A stretch of DNA of 64,000 nt, taken from Leucogyrophana mollusca. Its lineage: Eukaryota > Basidiomycota > Agaricomycetes > Boletales. Within the stretch, counting starts at the first letter, position 1. Each line of letters starts with the position of its first letter. A model generated the notes under the pieces. The model saw only the letters and a list, made by a program, of their open reading frames with translations, made no database searches and was not told the DNA's origin. Below are positions 11,817 through 23,302 of this stretch, piece after piece. The position numbers were made by a program, and so were the translations under genes. The DNA is taken from positions 33,989 through 97,988 of the forward strand of contig MU266345.1 in assembly GCA_021014945.1 (NCBI GenBank), written 5' to 3'.

Positions 11817-13293
11817 CTAGTGGCGAATCGCTGTAACGTCTAGACGATACGCTGGGTGCGTGGAGCGACATTGAAGGATTCGATGGGCCTTCCATAGAGA
11901 TGTCTGGCACACTCGAGCCAGCTGACGGCGGAGGGCGCCGTTGAGGGAGGCCACTGGGTCTTTCCAACCTTTTATTGCTGGGCGCAGACGCTCCCCCAGT
12001 GTCATGAACGTCTGCGCGAGGTAGTTTTTTGACTGCGAGTCAGGGTAGTAAGGGGACGTAATGGATGCCAATGACAGAGGGGACTGCCTGACAGTGGTGG
12101 GGGACTTTGCGTCAGACGGACGACGCATGTGGGAGAAGCCCGATGCTTGGGGGGGCTGGCCACCAGACGATGACGGGCCAGCATGCAGGGTACCCATCCC
12201 CGGCGCTTGTACATGAGGCGACGAGGTCGGAGAGTATCGGTGAGACTTCGGATGAGTTTCTTGGAAAGACGATGGCGACAGGGAAGGCGGGTACATAATC
12301 GAACCCGCAGAAGGGTGTGTGGTATGGTACGGAGGCACACTCTCCGAGGGCGGCGGCCCTGGTAGATCCGACGGCATCGAATACATTGGCATGGGGACTG
12401 AGCCTGCAGGTGCAGCAAATAGTCGCGAGACGACCGTCTCCAGGTGGTCAAATCTTGCCTTGAGCTCTTCATAATCAGCTCTGCTCCTGGCTTTAAGCTC
12501 TTCGTATTCAGCTCTGCTGACATACTTGTCCCTGTCAGACGGATAAGGATGATGTTGGGTAAGCCACAGGCTGTAGTTGGACGTACACCGGTTCCAACGT
12601 TCGCCATTGGCATTTTGTCTGTTCGCCGCGCCGTGTACAAGGCCCACATGGTTGTGCCCTGAAATGCGGTCGTCAGCATCATGGCCGGTGGTGACATTAT
12701 AAAGGCCGAACCTGTCACATTTGATCTTTCGTCGTTTGCATTCTGTAGGGACGCGCGTGACAGGCATCACAAGGCCGATAACATGCGAAACGATTGATCG
12801 TCGTGTACGAAGGCATATTCCGAATCGATAACGGGCGTGCGATCAGTCGGGGAGCAAAAACCACAATTCGGTACGCACCATTGCAACTCAGGGCTTGTCG
12901 TCGCCGTTTCTTCTTTGCCGGTCCTTGCTGCTCAGCCTCACCTTCAGGTTCGGATTCGGGTACTTCGTGACGGGCGTACATGCTAGACGGGGCTTGTGCC
13001 GTTTGTGCAGCGTGCACGTCACCAGCCCCGGATCCGGATGGCATAGAATAGACGCTCGGTGGTGGATAGGTATAGCCAGAGGATTCGGGCGGAGGTAGGT
13101 GAGACTGAGACATGCCGGATGGCGGGAGATAGGGGTGTAATTGACGTATTGAGGGCAGCGACTGCTGCGGATACTGTGACGTAGATGGGGCTAGTGACCG
13201 ACTCTGATCCTCTGGCACGGACGGAGTGGCTAGTCGGCGGGACTGCGCAGGCGGATTGCGCCCAGGATTGCGTAGATGTCTATCGGGATCCAT
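11817..13293 (-). CDS. Zn(2)Cys(6) binuclear cluster transcription factor
   Basis: Four minus-strand exons, 13293-12879, 12742-12712, 12658-12587 and 12531-11817, join in frame to about 410 residues. The zinc cluster is spread over three exons, including one of 31 nt, and reads SCNECKRRKIKCDR followed by AQPCGPCTRRGEQTKCQW: six cysteines in fungal Gal4-type spacing, at about residues 137-163. It is preceded by a basic run (AKKKRRRQ) usable as nuclear signal and followed by DKYVSRAEYEELKARSRADYEELKARFDHLE (described in part), a likely coiled-coil dimerisation region. The rest is Pro/Ser-rich. No fungal-specific transcription factor middle domain is seen, so this is the short family. The 3' end is uncertain: a different frame stays open to 11731. 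Nuclear DNA-binding regulator; nearest metabolic gene is the hydrolase 2.9 kb away. Confidence 0.85.
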
Positions 13294-16188
13294 GATAGCG
13301 TAGAATACTCCAGTGTCAGCACGCGTCTGGGAACAGAGCGGAGAAAAACGACAGGTTGGATCGACGGAGCAAGCAGCACGAACCCGAAGGAAGCCAGCGA
13401 AGTTTAAATGTGTCTGAGGTGAGGGAGTGAAAAAGACACAAGGCCGTGGCTGTTCACCTAAATAAGTGCGAGCTGAAGCGGGACTAGTTGTTTCAATGAG
13501 GGCGCTAATAAACTTCCGGGTATAGCAGAACTTGGCCAGTTCGGGTCTGTGCCAACGAGACAGCCTGCATGCAATATCAGAGGTGACGTTGAGAACCTTG
13601 CCCCTTGCGATCTCGGGCCTAAGTTGATCTACCCAGTTAAATGAGTTCAGGTTCGCGTCCAAGTAATAAACCTTACCTTTCAATCAGTGACACCCCCACA
13701 GAGGCAGAGATTATTTACCGGCGCCCAATAGTTTATACCTGCGGATAATAGATTTAATAGTGAATATAATAAGCTGCCTACCTGCAATCTGAGGATTTGT
13801 ACGCCCGCTGACGGTGCTGTGTTACAGGCACACGTTGGATTTGGTAATAGCGTGGAATAGACTTTTGGATTTGGTTCGGTTCTTTCCGGGGAAACCTCCG
13901 TCTATCGCCGGAATAACTGCCACCTTCCTACTTCGGCCACCTTCTGTGTGGAGTCGTACCTTGTCCTCACGACTTGCGTTCGTTTCCACTTTCACGCCAT
14001 CATGAAACAAAGGTATGTCGCTCGAGGGACGACTGGATACTAAAATATCTCCTCAGATCAGGTCCGCTGAATATCTCCTAAATCTCCGTCATCCGCGATG
14101 ACCGGAAGGGGCGATGCGGGGTTCCGCCATCTTCATCCGGATCATGCTATCCACTTTGGAAGCCGCATTGATTACTTATAGATGACTGGAGCCTAGAGGT
14201 ACACATAACTTTCCAATATTTGTCCGCTTTGCGCTCACGAGCAGCCACAACACGCTGTCATCCTGCTGGCGATCTTAGTCGGCTGGACGCCTCGCGGTCG
14301 ACTTCCGTTTGTTAATCGCTCTTCCCCGCTGACACATGACACGTTAACATTCGTCATATCAACAGGTGTGTTCAACATGAGGTTGTAACGTCTCGTCAAT
14401 GCGCTGCGTGCCAGATACCGTGTACGCAAGTTTACACCCACATTTACACGGTAACGGCAGGTACGCCGTTTACCCTCCCTTTCAGCGATAATATCCGGCC
14501 TCGACGCCCCCTTTCCCTTTTTCTTACACAGGATCTCTATGTGAGAACGTGACATCCTGCCATGCGCTGATAATCCATCGATCCCCGTTGGCTGCCTTGT
14601 TCAAATCGGTTCTCTCGGTAGATTAAGAAGTTTCGATTATTCTTGTCCGATCTTGTCCAGGACTTGGGTTTTAAACGCCTGGAACACCACAAAATGCGGT
14701 CGATCACGCTGGAGACGTTCGCATGGTAACCGTTAAAACACGCTGGCTTTTGGCAGGATGGATAATCCATCTGCAAACCTTCTTGCGTACTTCTTCGATG
14801 CTTCTACGGGCCGAACTTGAAGACGTGTGCGGAGGACTCGGTCCTGCCATTCCGACCTGCTCGTCTCCCGCAAAAGCCTATCATAGGTACTGGCTGGCCT
14901 CTCGAGCGCGCGCTACCTCCTCAAACCACCTCACAATGCCGTAATCTCCGCCGTCATGGAATGATGGAACGAGCGGTCCTGACATTAGCCCCTCAGTTCA
15001 CACACTTGACAGAGTGCACATTAAAGGTCGTCATGGGCCCTCACCCCCCAGTCGCGAGAATTCCAGGAGCGAATATCATTTTCTCCGTACACGCCTCAAT
15101 AAAAGTTAACGCCGCTTGGTTTCACCTCATATCCCTTGTGTCATAATACTCACGTACTTAATGTTTCCATTGGGAACCTGTTTTTGTCGCCAAAGTCATC
15201 GTCAGCATGCATTCAGGACTTGGCGGTCAGTGTGGTGCTCTACCCTAGATGACCGGTTATACTGACGCACCCTTCCCATCGACTGGTACCCCTGTGTCGA
15301 GCCGTGTGGCACCGCTATCCACCTTGTTCTAACGCCGCGATAGGTTCTGCCTCGAGTTGTTGCGAGTGACCATGCTTCGGCCACTGCCCTTAGCTCTATT
15401 ACAGCTCTATTACTCTGTCATGGCATCAACGCGCAGGCGATCGGAAAGTACACCTGCCACATTCAGCGCCTTCTTGGCGATATCTCCGCCTCGCGGATGA
15501 CGTGCTGTAGCAGTGCCTCTTGAGTTTAAGTCGGTAACCTCGGTGGAGCCCTTTCAGTTCTATCGTCCCCCGATCGGGGCGGAAAACCGAAACCCGGATA
15601 CATGCCGTCTACACGAGGGTGCATAGTGATAAAAGCGACGAGGCGCATGCATCAGTGTTGCACTGGTCCCGGAACCCCTGCGGAATGGGCGTAAACTCGC
15701 AGAATGGTAGGGGCTGTGGATACAACCCATGTCAACAGGGTCACCCGTTCTCCTCGAGGTTAGTTGCTGTTGCTGATCGGTCAGCTGAACACCTTGTCGT
15801 AAACCGAGGGTGTCACGGAGCATGAAGTGCAGGTCTTCGTATGTAAGTCCCAACATCATAAGGACCATGGGTGATCAATGGTTGATCAATGGTGTCAGCG
15901 CTTTCTCAGGTAAATGACGTGAAGACCCAATGACATTCCATATGACCGAGCCTAACTTGCTGCATTTAGAGCGACTCTGTCCGCTACAGCATCCTAATGT
16001 CCGTAGTTGGGTCTTCTGACCACTCCTCGTTTATAACGAAACCAAAGTTATTACATTGAGTAAATGGAATCAGAACACTCGTCCCTGCATTTGACATATC
16101 CCCGAGCGGAACATGATCTCCCAATCACCACGAGGACGCTACTAGCCGATCGTCGACCGAATTACAGGTGCGTCATCGAATCGGTTTG
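13294..16188. other. Long intergenic region without recognisable genes
   Basis: About 2.9 kb between two minus-strand genes. Only short open frames without family resemblance or splice-linked continuation are present. No tRNA, no clear terminal repeats. It includes the promoter of the Zn(2)Cys(6) factor. Confidence 0.5.
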
Positions 16189-17450
16189 TTATACCGAGGC
16201 TACCCATTCCGCGATTGCTGTGTATGCCTCGCTGCGTTCCGGTTCATGGAAGTCAAAGGCGGGGTAGACATGAACTCCATCTGGAGCCTCGTAGTAGGTA
16301 ACCTGCCCAGCTCCAGCCCCTTCGCCCATATCCACCGCCATTTTCTTCCTCAGTGTTCTTATCTGATCAACCAAGAGCTCAGCACCGCCAGCGTTGATGA
16401 AAGTTCTTGGAAAGCCCAAAAATCTAGCCTCGCAGTGCAAAGAGGCTGGGGATATGAAACGATTGGACTCCGCAGCCTCGTTGCCTAACGCTCCTAAGTA
16501 TGCGATCTTCGGGTAGCTTTTGCGACCGTTAAGGCCGGTTCCAAGCGTGTCTGATCCGGCGAAGGAAAGCATCGAGGAGCCCGGTGTTTCATGAGAAACG
16601 CTCAAATCAATCCAGGGAGACAGCAGTATAACCCCTCCCGGAGGAGCGGGTAGGTTGTTCTCCGGATTATTTTGAGATTCTACGAGGTAGCGAACTAAAG
16701 CCAGGGCAAGGTTCCCCCCAGCGGAATCTCCTTCGACGATAATATCGGAAGGGTTGATACCCATGACATTTGTGAGGTAGTTGTAGCCGGCAAGAGAGTC
16801 GAACAATGCAGCAGGGAAGGGGTTACTCGCAGAATACGGAGCAGCTTTGGATAGTCTATACTCGATGGTAAAAGTGCGCTTGAATTGGGCGCAAAACTGC
16901 ATAAGGGCTCTGGAAATTCCCGTGGAAGGGTCGGTGGGATGAGCCGAGAGCCCAACAAATCCCCCGCCGTGAATACGGTAGAGAATTTTTTCCCCCTGCT
17001 GTAAAGGATCGCCCACAGGGATGTCCAGGCCTTCTCTGTCAATCCAGTAGCCGGGAATACGGATGGGTTCCACGCCCATGGTGGATGCCCACTCCAGCAG
17101 TTCTCCGTAAATGAGCTCTGGTACAGGATTGATCCACAAGGCTTTCACGCCTGGGCCATCATGAATTGCAAGGTGGTTAGTCCCACCCGAAGGAGGACCA
17201 ACTCTGCCAGAAATAATCAGTGACAACGTGTAGAGGCACCGGAGATGAGGACACACTTGTCATTGATCCCTGATAAATGACGGATCAGTCTAACCTGCAA
17301 GCAGCGCTTGAGTGTCCATGACGCTCTTGGGCGCCAAGATTTGGGGAGCGATAAAAGGAACCATAACGGAAACCTAACCAAGGTCGTGGTGAACAGCTGA
17401 TAAGTCAGGTAAAGCCCCCGAAATGGTTGATAGCGCAGTTCATGCACCAT
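16189..17450 (-). CDS. Alpha/beta hydrolase, HGGG (hormone-sensitive lipase-like) family
   Basis: Predicted serine esterase/lipase. Two exons, 17450-17257 and 17203-16189, give 402 residues. N-terminal 30 residues are hydrophobic (YLTYQLFTTTLVRFPLWFLL), likely a membrane anchor, followed by WRPRASWTLK. Catalytic features: oxyanion-hole HGGG at about 143-146, nucleophile in GDSAGG with Ser about 225, and a C-terminal DGVHVYPAF that supplies the histidine; the acidic residue is expected near ELLVDQ. These match the Abhydrolase_3 fold (steryl acetyl hydrolase/AB hydrolase group of fungi). Start chosen at the first ATG of the anchor-coding exon. Substrate not deducible. Upstream are relic-like exon stretches (17.6-18.45 kb). 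Confidence 0.9.
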
Positions 17451-20400
17451 ATTGAATGGACTCGGAGGGGGGAAGAACTCGACATGAATGCGTGAGCGAT
17501 GTTATAAAGGAGTGAGGAAATGCGTGTACATACTCAAAATCAATGGGAAGATGGCCGGGCCGGCGAATTATGAGCCATACCAACGGCGATTGTTGCTGGA
17601 GAGTGGTCAGTGGTCACGGATATTGACTGCAAAAACACCGGAAATTGTTGAACATCACATCTGCTCAACGACATGACACGCAGGCCCTGGTGAGCAGGTA
17701 CATACCGAGCGCCAAGATGGCAGCGTGCCAACGGGACTCGGTGACCATGAGTTCCAGGTACTGGTCGCCACCACCTGTCAGCATTCGCCACGCGAACGAA
17801 AATAGCCCTGCAAATCCGAAGGTAACGCGATGAACCTTCGAGCGGATATCGCTCTACACGGTGTAATATCAGGAAGGCGAGTGGATAATAGTATGGCCTT
17901 CATACTTCCTCAAGCTCAGGCTCTCCTGGCACGTTTTTTACTGTGTGAAAACCCATGTCAGTTCCTGCTTATCCACTCGCCCGCCCTAAAGGCGCGCCTT
18001 CGTGCTCGTCTAGAAATGCATTATTGACACTCGCGTGCGCCGCGTAAGCGACGGGCCCCGCCTCAGCCTCGGAGGATGCTCAGCTTATAAAATGGTCTTG
18101 TACCCCCCTTCCCCTCGGATGCGACTTGTGTTCAAGGTCTGGATGGTCACAAGTCACGGCTCAAGGCGATTATTATTACCGGTATTAGAATGTAGCCTCA
18201 AACTGCATATATTTTTGGGTGAGAAACATTGAATCAGATTCAGAGCAGAGAAACCAACCTAAGGTCCGGGTTCCCCCCGAGCGTGTTCTTTGCGAGCGAT
18301 CACGGCACGGTACGCGTCCATTCCCCATTGTCGGATAAGGATTGAATGGTCGTGTGCTCCACCCGTGTCACCCCAATTTTTGAAAGATACAGTGTTCGCA
18401 ATATCAGGATAGGTGACCTGTCCTACGAGAGTAACCCCTCTCATATCTCGTATAATTCTCCTTCAAGGCGCGTATGAGGCCCAATAACAGCTCCTCCCCC
18501 GTCAACGATAAACGCCCGAGGGACGCCCTAAACTTGAGTGTGCAGCGAGGTATGCAGGCCAATCCGCAGCAGCTACACCATACATGCATAAAAACGCTGC
18601 CTTTGGCCCCAAAACGACTCGTAGCCGAAAAAATCGCAGCGCGCGTTCCTGAATCAGAACGAGGGACCAGTTGTGTCATTGGAGATGCCAGCGTCAGATA
18701 ATGGAGCAAGGATTAGCCCACAGGCGACGCAGGAAGGCCCGCGAATGGGTCTTCTCCACGTTGTGAGAGGTATCACGTCCATGCAAGAGGTATGTCTGCT
18801 CCCGTTGAGTCGTCAACAACCACAATACCAACTGGAAAATATCCCTGGACTATCACCGGCCATCACCAGGTATTATTCAGCGAGAGCTCCAATCAGCGCA
18901 GCAGGGAATGAATTGCCCGGTGGGCATGGAGGACTCGTCGGAAAGGATTTATTCGACGGAGAATGTGCAGCAAAATGTGCAGTGCTCAAAATGGCTCTCC
19001 ACCAACACGGCCGACGTATCAGAGGGATGAACGGACATTGCAATGTTGCCACCGCCACACAGACGATAGAAAACATTTTCGCAGACGGCTACTGGAGTGC
19101 CTTTTGAAATGGCCATAACCTCTTTATGATTCATCTAGTCAATTGGTTGGCTGCAAGCAATATCCCTGAGGATAGCTAGTCATGGACGCTAGGGCTATCC
19201 TCCATTGCATGGTTATTTGGTGTATGACCGAATGGGCCCCCACTAACCGATACCTTAGCGGTGTTTAAAGCGCTAGAACTACATGCACTCACCTGCCATC
19301 GATGTGCCCGGTGTAACAGATAACTGAACTATCAGAGACCCCCTGGAAGCGAAGATCGTCGTAGCAGCCATGCCCTTGGCGTGGAGACGACAAGGCACGA
19401 CGAAAACAGGACGAAAAGTGTAACGCAAGGCTGGTGTGCCAAGGAGATTGCTATGAGATGCTCACTACATAGTCTGACCATCACAAGCGCTGAACTTCAA
19501 AGGACTTCAGGCTTGAAATGATGGTCTTGAGGTTGTAACGCCCACTACATATTGGGTGTATCACCACTTCGAATGAAGCTTTGTGCGAAAAGAGGTCCAG
19601 GCCATCGCAGCGCCAAACCCCGTGGTTCGACAATGGGATCGTGAGGTTGGTCCCAAAGAGCCCTCAGGGAGGCGGCTACGGCTGCGCCGTTGACTGCCGT
19701 TGATGCGACAAACATGCACGAGAGTTGTGCACTGGATGCATTTTGTGGTGCGCACCTCAAGACTCAACCCTGTGGCAAGCCTGAGCCACGACTCCGGAGG
19801 ATGATACTTATGCAGAATAGCTGGACACAGATGATGCACAGACCGAGATCATAATGAAGATCAGGGTCCACTTCGCTGTAGCGGGCGCATTGCGTAGCTT
19901 GGGTTTTCCCGGAAGCTGGTTCAGAGGCTGTCCGGACTCGTGGTCATATCCACAACCATCAGGCGTAAATCCGGTTGCGTTCAGATCTTGAGGAGATCCA
20001 CCGTAGATGGCATGGCGTGTTAGTCAGGCGCTAACCGGGCGGTAAGTATCTCTATATTGTTTGCTGAACTTTGGAACGAACACCTTGGAAAAGGGGTGGA
20101 GGATACAGTTCAACATGGTTTGATAGAGCAAAAGTGAAATACAGTCGGTATAAGATGATCATATGCCAAGTACTGATTAGCCGCTCGATCAGTAGAAGAA
20201 CAAAGGATAAACGGCATGCCCAGTTCTTGACCCCAGTTGGAGTCCTTCTTCTCGACTGTCGACAGAATATGAAGTACGCGACGCCCATCATTGAGACCGT
20301 AGGACGCCAACTTCGCAGACCGAGGTGACTGTGAAGAAAAAAGCCAAGTGTCGGCAAATTTGGATTATAAGGAAATCTCAAGTGGTCCGTGCGCATGAAG

Positions 20401-20850
20401 GCCTATATAAACGAGATCCGGCCATCAAACACATTTTCTTTATCGAAAGTTCACCTGGCAGGTTGATATTTGGGCTTCTCCTCAGTTTTCGAACGATTTT
20501 ACTGGAGAATCTTGAACCTATATACCTCAGGGAGAGCCACTCCTTTCACCCAAGATCGCACCGATGTTGAAGAGGTCGGCGGCGGCCCGTATGAGAGGTA
20601 CATTCTGTCACTCATAGCACTCATTCTTAGATCTTTTGTTGCACATTAATTGGACGGACTTTTACCACCATTTAATCCGCGTTTTCCATGAGCAGTGCCT
20701 CAATGGAGAGAAACTTTGCAGATGGCCCCGGCTGACGAGTTCGCCTCTCGGATGCTGTGCTATACCGTGCTACAAGGATCCACGATCAAGCTTGGTTATA
20801 CAACATGAATGATATTAAACGATACACGCAGAACGACGAATATCTCGCCA
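17451..20850. other. Long intergenic region with possible decayed exons
   Basis: About 3.4 kb. Three minus-strand stretches look exon-like but link to nothing: 18444-18259 (GVTLVGQVTYPDIANTVSFK, ending at a stop), about 17845-17680 (GLFSFAWRMLTGGGDQYLEL, membrane-like), and about 20010-19855 (HAIYGGSPQDLNATGFTPDG then a hydrophobic run). A TATA-like CTATATAAAC occurs near 20402. No complete gene can be supported. Confidence 0.4.
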
Positions 20851-22314
20851 TCATTGTTCGTTCACGAACACGGCAGCCATCCCCATCCCTGATCCAATGC
20901 ACATGCTGGTAACGAACACTCTCTCATTCCTCTGCTTACCAATGCTGAGACCCGTCGCGATCTGACGAGCACCAGCTACGAGTGGTCATGATGAGATGGG
21001 CAGAACAGATGGAACAGTTGGATGAACACGCACTGCAACCAAGAGGATGCCCTATAGCGATAGCACCGCCATTCACGTTTACCTTCTCGAACGGAATTCC
21101 TATCTTGTCCACACTGTACACCGCTTGTGATGCGAACGCTTCGTTGATCTCGTAGAAATCGATATCGTTTTTTGATAGACCAACTTTTTCGAGCACTTTG
21201 GGAATGGCGTAGGCTGGGCCAACGCCCATGATACGCGGTGGACATCCGACAGCAGTCGCTGCCACGTATTTGCCGACGATAGGTAGTCCGAGGCGTTTAG
21301 CGACGGAACGGCGGCAAAGCACCACGGCGGCTGCGCCATCTGAGATCTGAGAAGCATTGCCTGTGCATCAAACTAAGCGTCAGATCAAGCTCAAGATGCA
21401 AAAATCGCCAGAAATTACCAGCATGGGTGGAACCATCCTTCTTGAACGACGGTTTCAACTTGGCTAAGCTCTCTGCGGTAACACCGTCTCGAATACCCTC
21501 GTCCGCGTCGACAATGATCTCTGATACCTTCTCAGTCTTCGGGTCGACGACTTTGACTTTGAGGGGAACAATTTCATCTCTGAATTTCCCGGCTTTTTGC
21601 GCCGCGGCGGCCTTCTGGAATGACTCTGCTGCAAACTTGTCTTGAACTTCCCGAGAGATCCCGAAGTCCGAAGCAACGTTTTCCGAAGTGAAACCCATGG
21701 GAATGAGACAATCTTGGGCCTCCTTGTTCGTAAGGACCTCTTCTGACCAGCCATCAGGCAAAGAACTGCCTCCCCAACCAAAGGTCATCGACTCGACTCC
21801 AGCACCTGCATGAAATCTTGTAAGGGCGATTACTCACGCATGCACAAGAGGACTGACCGATGCCGAGGTCAATCTGACCAGCGATGATCTGGTTAGCAAT
21901 TTGATTGACGGCTGCTAAGCCAGACGAGCACTGGCGGTTCACGGTATTTATGGACGTCGTTATGGGGATCCCGGAGTGAAGAGCTGCCATGCGAGCAGCA
22001 TTTGCACCACCACCGGGTGGGAGGACGTTACCAACGGCAATATCTTCGATTAAAGCGGGGTCGACGCGCGCTCTCGTGTAGGCAGCCTTAAGAACGCCAG
22101 ATAGGAGCTCCTCAGGCCGAGTGTCCTTAAATCCACCCTTCCTGCCCTAATCGCATGAAAACAGATAACTGTATTCAGCGAGTCGTTCAAGAATTTCCAA
22201 CTCCAAAGCACCCACCTTGGCTAGTGCGGAGCGCACGGCAGATACAATCACCACATCATTTTCGTGCTTGGCGAGGACCTTTGCCTTTGCGCTTGATGTG
22301 CTTTGAGTCGACAT
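20851..22314 (-). CDS. 3-ketoacyl-CoA thiolase (acetyl-CoA C-acyltransferase)
   Basis: Thiolytic cleavage of 3-ketoacyl-CoA to acetyl-CoA and a shortened acyl-CoA, the last step of beta-oxidation. Five minus-strand exons, 22314-22216, 22146-21858, 21805-21419, 21360-21034 and 20975-20851, give 408 residues, the family length. Nucleophilic cysteine in NTVNRQCSSG at about 106; YEINEAFASQA, GGAIAIGHPLGCTGAR and SMCIGSGMGMAAVFV supply the catalytic His and second Cys. The last intron splits the GHPLGC/TGAR motif; using the GTGCGT donor restores it exactly. No SKL-type C-terminus (ends NEQ) and no clean PTS2 at the N-terminus, so peroxisomal location is expected from the family but not evident. 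Head-to-head with the monooxygenase cluster about 1 kb away. Confidence 0.93.
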
Positions 22315-23302
22315 GGGGGGCAGTTGGATGATAAATGTTAGAGACAACGTAGGAGTTGGGCGTTTATACAGCCGGTGGGGAAAGATGCATGTGTTTACCG
22401 GTTACTCGACGCTTAGTAAGGCAGACTTTCACTGTAACCCTAACCATAATCGACGCTCGCTCGCCTCCTCAACCAAGGCTCCTCCGCAACCTGCTTTCCG
22501 TGCCGTCTGAGGTGTGTGACATGTGTTTCTAATAAAGCGATCGAGTGGATTCAGTGCGTCTATATAACTTTAGTTGATCCTATAAGCAGCTTACCGTCGG
22601 AGGAATAGAGCTCGCTGCCAACTTACTAGTACACTGCCCGCGTCGAAGTCACTGGTTAAGATTCACGTTCGGGGACTTCTTGCAGCTTCGGATCCGACCA
22701 AACAGTACCCTGCAGTATTCAATCTTTTATTTTCTGGTTTACTTTTGAGATTTTATATTTTCTAACCTTGATTTCCACTGCCATGTTCACCAGACGCCGC
22801 GAAAGGCCACCGTAGCGTGAGGAGCCGGGTGGACACAGTCCGACACACTGAGCCCTGTCCGCGAAGCCCTTTTCACAGTCAATTCGACCGAGGAATCAGG
22901 ACTCGGAGCAATCGATTTGCTTTGATTTCCGTGAACAGCTCCCCTGGCATCCATACGCCAAGATACCTAACTTCACGAGTGTTTTGCGTCCGAGTCCCAA
23001 GGGACCTATGCGACCCTCGCATCGTTAAAATTACCCACGAAGTCTATCTCCTATTCCCTCCCTTAGCTCCCGGGAGATTACTTCTATCTTTAGATCCAAT
23101 GCTTATCCTTCGCTCTCTCTGCTCACGACCTGGATCACGCTGACCTCGACATTCACACTGGAAAAACTATTTGGACGCGACGCCGCCCGATCATGTGCGA
23201 AGTCTTCGGGAGAAATGCTTGCTTTAATCCCGCGTCTTTGAAGTGCAAGTGTAGCTCTTGAGACGCCTTTGATAACGAAAGAAAACAACCACTCTCACAA
23301 AG
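22315..23302. promoter_or_regulatory. Divergent promoter region, thiolase / monooxygenase 1
   Basis: About 990 bp between divergent starts, so it holds both promoters. No coding feature or clear palindromic operator was recognised. Confidence 0.45.

Noticed and set aside
18673..19107. Plus-strand open frame of 144 codons
   Set aside because: No family resemblance, no splice-linked neighbours, and comparable openness on the other strand.
20400..20640. Short gene after a TATA-like box (ATG near 20564)
   Set aside because: The only intron that keeps a frame would be about 33 nt, too short, and the product has no resemblance to anything known to me.
22435..22450. CCCTAACC-like string suggestive of telomere repeat (also near 52507)
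   Set aside because: Only one to two units each, internal, no array.
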